Position numbers and translations under genes: made by a program. This document shows, one piece after another, positions 39,650 through 45,383 of a stretch of DNA of 45,383 nucleotides. How positions within the stretch are numbered: position 1 is the first letter of the stretch; each line of letters begins with the position of its first letter. Under the pieces are notes generated by a model. That model was given only the letters and a program-made list of their open reading frames with translations, had not been told where the DNA came from and did not search any database. Location: contig MNCI01004014.1 of NCBI GenBank assembly GCA_015680685.1, positions 21,793-67,175 of the forward strand, written 5' to 3'. The stretch is from Gnetum montanum. Its lineage: Eukaryota > Streptophyta > Gnetopsida > Gnetales > Gnetaceae.

Positions 39650-42600
39650 CTTATTAGTGACATGGATTGTGAAATAAATGTTGAGCTTGAAAAATTAAGA
39701 ATAGAAGCCTCCTTCCCCACATCTCACTATTAGTTTTATCATAGAATGTTTAGGGCCTTTCTAATAGGTCTTGAGCAAAGATTGCCATGGTGTATTTTTC
39801 AAATCAGCAACAAATTAAGATTTTAGCTTATGATATTAGTTTTGCGAGTAAATACATTTCAAAAACTTGCATTGTTTTTTCTACTAATTATGAAGTTAAT
39901 AAAGGAGGTGTTACTATTTCTATTAATAAAAATTGGTCTTGAAAAGTTTTGAATTATAACTTTCACAACCTTGGAAGAGTTATTTAAATTATTTATCATA
40001 GTGAAAAAAGTGATTTTAGACTCTATAATATTTATCATAGTGAAAAAAGTGATTTTGGACTCTATAATAATTTGAAAGATCAATCAAAGGTTTCTAAATA
40101 TCTTTATCTTTGCCTAAAGTTCTTTAGATTATTGGAAGTAAATTCAATATGCTTGAAAGTCATTTAGATAAACTTGGTGGTCCTCTTTCTAATATATTTT
40201 CTAAAGAAAAAGATGATAAGTGCAATTTCAAAGATGATTATTTTCTTTATAGTCCTTTATTCCCATCTTATTTGAATGAGAAACATTATACTTATGTAAT
40301 TATCAACAAGGAAATGATAGAATTTACTATGGACTTATAGATTTTACTTTTCTAATGCTTTCTTTTAAAAGCCTACAAGGAAAGTAGAAGTGTATACAAA
40401 TACCATTTTGTAAGATCATTTAATTGTTAGCATTTTTTTCTAGTATTAATTATTCATCTTTTTGAAAACATGAGCTTTTTCGTAAGAATGTTAATATGTT
40501 TTTAAGACCTAGTGGAACAAATATTTTAAAGTCTTTATGGAATGCCAAAGAAAAAAAAGCCTACTAGTGATATTGGTTTGATTTATTGGTGGTATATAGT
40601 TAGAGATTATGCTAGATAGTTTGGAAAGTAATGTGCTTAGGGTAAGCATTATATTGAAGAAGATCTTGCAGAATCTATAAAGCAAATGCAAATTCTTTTG
40701 GACCATAATCCCTTTGATTTTGAAACTCAAAAAGCCTTGGCTAAAGCTTGTTATGCTAAATAATGTTGGAATACTTTTGAAGCTAAAGGTGCTCTCAATA
40801 AAAGTTTCATGGATTAGCTAGAACTTGAAGATGAACCTTGCAAGGAATTTTTTAAATTTCTAAGAGAAAAGGATCAAGTACCTAAATTGGAATCACTTTA
40901 TACAAATAAATCCATTATTAAAAATCCTAAAGCTATTCATAATTTTTTATCATATCATTTCCTTCTATTTTTTATTCTAAAGTTTTTAGCGAAAAATCCT
41001 TCTAGGCCTCTCGTATGCATATTTCTCATCTTATAACAAAAGCACATCGAAGTATTCTTGAAATAGAAATCATAGTACAAAACAATGCCCTTTAGTTTCA
41101 TAGATGGTAAAGCTCCAAGTTTTGATGGTTTTTCTATTGAATTTTTTAAAAAACATTGGGACATTGTTGAAGATTATCTCTTTCATATTTTCAAGAAGCT
41201 ATTAAAATAGTTTCTCTTTGTAAAAATATTAATAAAGGTATGATTCTTCTTCTTCCTAAGAATGAAGATCTCTAACATATTGGTAATTAGAGACCTATTA
41301 CTTTTCTAAACAATACTTATAAAATTTTAGCCAAACACATAACTTGCCAAATTCAAAAGGTTATTGAAGATAATGTTATTACAACCTTGGAGGGAATGTA
41401 ATGGGCTTCTGATACTAATCAAGACATTACTTTTATTAAGTTAGATTATGTCAAAGCTTATTATAGGAGTGAATAAAATTTCATTATTTCTTGTCTCTAT
41501 AAATTAGGATTTGGTTATTATTTTATTCAACTTGTCCATATCCTACTCATTAATGTTAATGCTCAAGTTGTTATTAATTTTGGATTAAGTTTCTCCTTTT
41601 CACTACAAGTTCATTAAGGTTGTCCTCCAAATCCTTATCTTTTTATTATTGTTGTAAATGTTTTTCACATAATTTGTATTATAATCTACAAAGGAATTTT
41701 ATTAAAGGAATTTCAATCAATGATCAAGGTACATAATTTCTTAATATGCACTTTGCAAATAAATTTTTTAATGATTAATAATTCTTTGCAACATATCCAT
41801 AACCTTTTTAGCTAGAGTGAAGAATTAGTACATATTATCTAGCTCTTGGATCAATTTGCAAATATCTACCATTTATTGTAATAGTAATATTGATAAGTGG
41901 GTCACTCTTAATCCTTGGAAAATCTTGAAAAAAGATTCTATCTTTAAAATTTTAGGAATATTTTTTTCTTTTGAGCCTAATCTTACTATTTTCTAGAATT
42001 ATGTGGTTAATAAAATTGAAAAGAAGCTTGATAAATTGAAAGAGAAAAAGCTCATCCTTTCTAGCAAAGTTTTAGTTGTTAAGCAAATTCTTTAATCAAC
42101 TCATGTTTATTACTCTAGTTTTTGGCTCCTTCTAAAACTTCTTATGAGATAATTGATTATATTATCTATTAGTTTCTTTGGTCTCCTAAGAAACATAGAA
42201 AAGGTTTTTCTAGAATTACTTGGAATATTTACACTAGTAGCAAGAAATATGAAGGAATTGACCTTATTATTTGTTATAATGAGGGATACTTCTCTTGCAG
42301 CAAAATGGTTTGCAAAGTGCATTAATGGAGATGATGTTTGAATGATCCTTTTAAGAAATAGACTTATGCAAGGAAAACCTAAGAATAATAACTCATTATC
42401 TTATTTTTCCTCAAGCCATTTCTATTCTTGGTTCTTCAATTCTTAAACAAATTTGGAAGATATGGTGCAAACTTAGTAAATATTGAAATTATAATCATAC
42501 TGCAATTTTAAAAGATATGCTTAAGCAAATTAGTCCATGGTGTCTTCCTTTTAATGAAGAAGTTTTTGCGACTAATGCATCTAGATTATGTATTACTTTG

Positions 42601-42870
42601 AGTAGACTTGGTATCACTGCAATTTCTTGTCTTTGTATGCATGAGAGATGGTCTACTTAGAATGAAGCTTCTAATCTCTATGGTTTGAATAGAAAGGGAA
42701 AAAATAATTTTGACAATTTAATTTTTAAACTTTAAAATTTATTTAAAGTTAACAACAATTTACATTAAGCTTTTTTAGATATTTTTTGGAAGGATGGTAG
42801 TTATGTTTTTTTTTTGCGACTAAAGTTGCTTATAAGATTATTACAAAGAATAAGATTATGAGATTATAGC
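39650..42870 (+). pseudogene. LINE A ORF2 (endonuclease and reverse transcriptase) relic
   Basis: Endonuclease: CIVFSTNYEVNKGGVTISIN (39868-39930), LYNIYH, then MLESHLDKLGGPLSNIFSK (40149 on). RT: FIDGKAPSFDGFSIEFFKKH (41095-41154), RPITFLNNTYKILAKH (~41291-41340), YKLGFGYYFIQLVHILL (~41500-41550), GCPPNPYLFI (~41619) and the catalytic box LNMHFANK (41742-41765), where FADD has become FANK, so the active-site Asp residues are lost. The distal part contains SPKKHRKGFSRITWNIYTSS (~42183-42240). Many stops; inactive. Confidence 0.8.
39991..40068 (+). repeat. 39-bp in-frame tandem duplication in LINE A endonuclease
   Basis: Two copies (39991-40029, 40030-40068) differing at one base, each coding YHSEKSDF(R/G)LYN. 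The near identity shows that it arose after most of the element's decay. Confidence 0.85.
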
Positions 42871-43000
42871 CAATTATGCACATACTATAGCTTTTCTTAG
42901 CATTGTTTTATTTTTTCTTTAGGGATTTTTAAATTTTTTTTATCCATATCTCTTTTCTTTTCTTTTTCCCTCCATGTAAGAATGTTGTTAATAAAAATGA

Positions 43001-43584
43001 TTTGAAATTATATAGTAGAGCAAAGAATGGGAAGGAATGAAACAACCCACAATAAAAATCATGTGGAAGAGTTTCATTTATTTCATGAAAAAGTTTTATT
43101 TATTTAACAACTACATGTTAAGCATTTTCACTTTGGTTTTTGCAAGAGCTATACTCTCATATGTTTGATAGTAAAACATAAACTAAGAGAAAGATGTCTT
43201 ATCATTCACCACAATTGAATATGAAAAAAGATTTTTTAAAAATAACTATAGTTTTCTTTAATGAATAACATTTACATATTTAGCAATATGATTCAAGAGT
43301 GTGAGAAATGCATCACTCTTCTTCTATACTTATTTTGCCACAATATGAATTTAACTAAATATATTTTAGCAACACTTTCTTTGTAAATTGAAGAATTGCA
43401 TAACTATTCTTTTATGCATATTTTTCTACTATAAGAATTCACACAAATAAAATTCTAGCAATACTTTCCTTGTAAATTGAAGAAGTAAACAAACTTTTAC
43501 ATTCTATCATATAGCATAAATATTGTTAGCGACCGTTTGGAACCGCCAACATTTGACCTTCAGTCTCGTGATTGGAATCACGGG
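43001..43584. other. AT-rich spacer with a diverged short duplication
   Basis: Contains two ~85-bp related segments (about 43319-43405 and 43406-43490; shared TAGCAA(C/T)ACTTTC(T/C)TTGTAA) and a small hairpin CGTGATT/AATCACG at 43567-43582 just left of the element 3 LTR. No ORF. Confidence 0.5.
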
Positions 43585-44416
43585 TGATGAGTCCCAATAT
43601 CAGATCCTCAATATCAGATATGCAATATCAGAGATGCTGAAGCAATATCGGACATACGATGTCAGAACCTATCTCATTACCTATAAATAAGAGACAGGGA
43701 CACCTAGTTTTGGCATTAGTTTTTAGTCCCTTAGCCAAACTCTTGCAATTTTTTCTTTCCAAAGTTAGAATCATTTCTGAGTGCCCATAATAGGAGTCAT
43801 AAAGTGAATGGATCTTTATTCAAGCATTGTGTACCTAAGCACACCTTGGGTTCGGAAATAAAGACGAACTTTGTGATAAACCTTACAACATTCAGAATAG
43901 CTTATTTATTGCATTTAATGTTATTTACAGTTATTTAACGCTTTCATTATTTAATTGATGTTGTTTTTATAGAATTATTAATTTTTAACAAGTAAGCCCA
44001 CTCAACACGACCACTTCAAGCATACGTGGAACACTTGGTAACCCAGTAACAACTAGCGTTTGGTAATCCCAATAGTGTTACACTAGTTCAGGATGTGTCC
44101 AGAAAGTGGGAGTAGATGCTGGTGTTAGGACTAGTTAGAGAATAGTTAATTAGTTAAATAAAATTAGTTATTAAATTACCTCATCTCTCTCTTTTAATCA
44201 TCAAGAACATAAAACATAAAATAATAAAAATCACATACCTTAAGTTTACTTAACCATATAATTGAGCCTTACAAGTAAGCTTGGGAAGATAATGATCGCA
44301 TAACTCATCCTTGTTCTGTGTCAGCGCATAAGCACTTAATCCTTGGAGTTCGACCGGATCATGCATGAACACTTGTATTCGTATGGTTGGGCATAGGGGT
44401 ACCTAGCTGCTCATCA
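43585..44416 (+). repeat. 5' LTR of element 3
   Basis: 832 bp, TGATGAG...CTCATCA. TATAAATA at 43682-43689, AATAAA at 43857-43862, two TTGGTAAYCC motifs (~44035, ~44061). U3 has AATATC remnants of the GATATC palindromes. It is followed at one base by a PBS, so it is a 5' LTR. Left flank ACGGG; the right end of the element is outside the window. Confidence 0.88.
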
Positions 44417-44417
44417 T

Positions 44418-44435
44418 TGGTGCCGTTGCTAGAGA
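44418..44435 (+). promoter_or_regulatory. Primer-binding site, tRNA-Asp-like (element 3)
   Basis: TGGTGCCGTTGCTAGAGA matches the tRNA-Asp complement TGGCGCCGTTGCCGGGGA at 14 of 18; all differences are transitions. Best preserved PBS in the window. Confidence 0.78.
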
Positions 44436-44551
44436 TTTTGTTGTTTATGTACTAATTAGAACTTAGGAATCCTCCCATCATTGGCACAAACCCTTAGGGT
44501 TAGTTATCCTACAATCATCAAAAAGGAGTATTGCACACTGAATAATCAATC

Positions 44552-45079
44552 ATGTCCCCTTCTTCTTATGAGAGTGCTTCACCGACTAGGTCCAACATAA
44601 TGAGCAATTAGAGGCATAGTACACATGATGATCCACTAATGCCCCAACAGTTTCACATGGTATACGCTCATCCTGATGAGTATATACTAGACTTTACATT
44701 TATCCTCCACCAGAATGAACAACTGCAATGGCATGATTTAGAAGGTAATATAGTGTTACCTCTTAATCGCTCAATCCCAAGCATGCTTCTTCGTGCTCTC
44801 ACACGAATCAGTATGCAAGACTTACAATTAGAGTATGTTATGCATGAGCAAGATTCGAGAGATTATCAAACCACAGAGGCACAATGCCAAATGGATTTGC
44901 AACAGGAGAGACATTACAAATCCATGAAGGGGAAATGCTCTCAGGATGTCCTATATGTCCTAAGTGAAAACGAGGGTGGTGAACCTACCTTGGGAGACTT
45001 ACCACAAAATAATGTTCCTCTCATTGACTTTGTTCAAGGAGTTGTGTATCAAAATCTTCACTCAACTATTCATCACTGA
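44552..45079 (+). pseudogene. gag N-terminal part, element 3 (interrupted)
   Basis: ATG at 44552 opens a frame with one TAG (44609-44611) that runs to the nested LTR at 45077. The product is Ser/Thr-rich at first, then acidic and Gln-rich (DYQTTEAQCQMDLQQERHYK). It lies 117 bases after the PBS, as expected for gag leader and start. The gag core is not reached because the younger LTR interrupts it; the closing TGA is formed by the LTR's first bases. I cannot match it to a named domain; the call rests on position. Confidence 0.55.
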
Positions 45080-45383
45080 TGAGACGCGGTTTACACTAGG
45101 CCGCGATATCGCATCCCATGCGATATCGCGTACGCGATATCGCGTCTTCTCCTGCGATATCGCGTACGCGATATCGCGTCGCGCCGCCATTTCTATAAAT
45201 AAGAGGCGTCACTTCCCTTTTTCCCCAATCCTAGCTAGTGTAGCGAAGCTCTGGCAGATTGATCACTCCAGAGTTAGAATTTTTCCCCATGTGCCCGCAG
45301 TAGGAGTCCTAGAGTGAACGGCTCTTTATTCGAGCAGCTTGTAACCTGAACCCAAGTTGTGTACGGCAATAAAGACGAACTTG
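45077..45383 (+). repeat. Young LTR of the element 1 family nested in element 3 (right-truncated by window)
   Basis: Starts TGATGAGACGCGG at 45077 inside gag of element 3, with no PPT before it, so it is a 5' or solo LTR of a nested insertion. TATAAATA 45194-45201, AATAAA 45368-45373. It matches 6251-6510 closely and keeps CpGs that are lost elsewhere. The flanking five bases are ATCAC (45072-45076). Confidence 0.85.
45107..45180. repeat. CpG-rich GATATC palindrome array in U3
   Basis: At least five GCGATATCGC cores. Two 24-bp perfect palindromes (45120-45143 and 45154-45177) each consist of two GCGATATCGC units around a GTAC centre, with a related GCGATATCGC core just before them. It lies directly upstream of the TATA box. 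Confidence 0.9.

Larger units (their letters stand above)
38830..43000 (+). mobile_element. Near full-length L1-clade LINE, dead (LINE A)
   Basis: ORF1-like domain with zinc knuckle (38830-39620), endonuclease (39800-40340), reverse transcriptase (41080-41900) and C-terminal region (41990-42870), then a T-rich 3' UTR ending near AATAAAAATGA (~42990-43000). The order ORF1-EN-RT and the motifs fit plant L1 elements. No target duplication could be identified. Stops and frameshifts are everywhere; LINE B is a relative. Confidence 0.82.

Noticed and set aside
44639-45079. Cellular protein-coding gene at 44.6 kb
   Set aside because: It starts just after an LTR and PBS, has an upstream in-frame ATG with a stop, and is cut by a nested LTR; position makes it gag of element 3.
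1-45383. tRNA, rRNA or other structured RNA genes
   Set aside because: No A/B-box pairs with a cloverleaf or rRNA core seen by eye on either strand; the only tRNA-like signals are the primer-binding sites.

Overview
The window reads as nuclear DNA of a seed plant with a large, repeat-swollen genome, most likely a gymnosperm or conifer. Support: the Ty3/gypsy copies belong to the plant-specific Athila lineage and carry a primer site like the 3' end of plant tRNA-Asp; there are L1-clade LINEs; there is a Penelope-like element with a GIY-YIG endonuclease, a class known in plants mainly from conifers (the Dryad elements). About two thirds to three quarters is decayed, nested retroelement. The taxon is inference; I could run no search.

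Layout. 1-7260: 3' part of Athila-type element 1 (gag C-terminus and protease, RT, RNase H, integrase, long 3' non-coding region, 3' LTR 6251-7260). 7608-17550: element 2, bounded by a perfect CTCAC target duplication and two LTRs; it keeps gag but has lost all of pol, and carries a long extra ORF in the env-like position, itself split by a solo LTR (13126-14027). 18120-19150: Penelope-like element (RT C-terminus plus GIY-YIG). 19300-20900: possible antisense LINE ORF1 relic. 20900-24563: AT-rich and unexplained. 24564-28850: divergent Athila-type element C (LTR, PBS, gag, protease). 28850-33045: two minus-strand Athila-type copies, one nested in the other, with a fold-back junction at 28.85 kb and a 483-base N gap. 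33046-34450: 3' part of an L1 LINE (LINE B). 34.6-37.6 kb: the least TE-like DNA, with a promoter-like cluster of ACGT motifs before a TATA box at 34901 and diverged local duplications. 37629-38321 (minus): the only intact cellular gene seen, an intronless METTL21-type (Methyltransf_16) lysine methyltransferase. 38830-43000: near full-length dead L1 LINE A. 43585-45076: 5' end of element 3 (LTR, PBS, gag), interrupted at 45077 by a younger LTR of the element 1 family that runs off the window.

How it fits together. Except for the methyltransferase, everything is retroelement or its debris. Element 1 pol keeps one reading frame over about 2.9 kb and is broken by in-frame stops that are each one C-to-T or G-to-A change from a sense codon, as expected from decay of methylated DNA. 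LTR copies can be ordered by the state of CpG-rich palindromes (GCGATATCGC) in their U3: intact in the copy at 45077, mostly TG/CA in element 2. Several assembly artefacts (single Ns at 8432, 25400, 25506, 25697 and 25745, with inverted patches between some of them) should not be read as biology.
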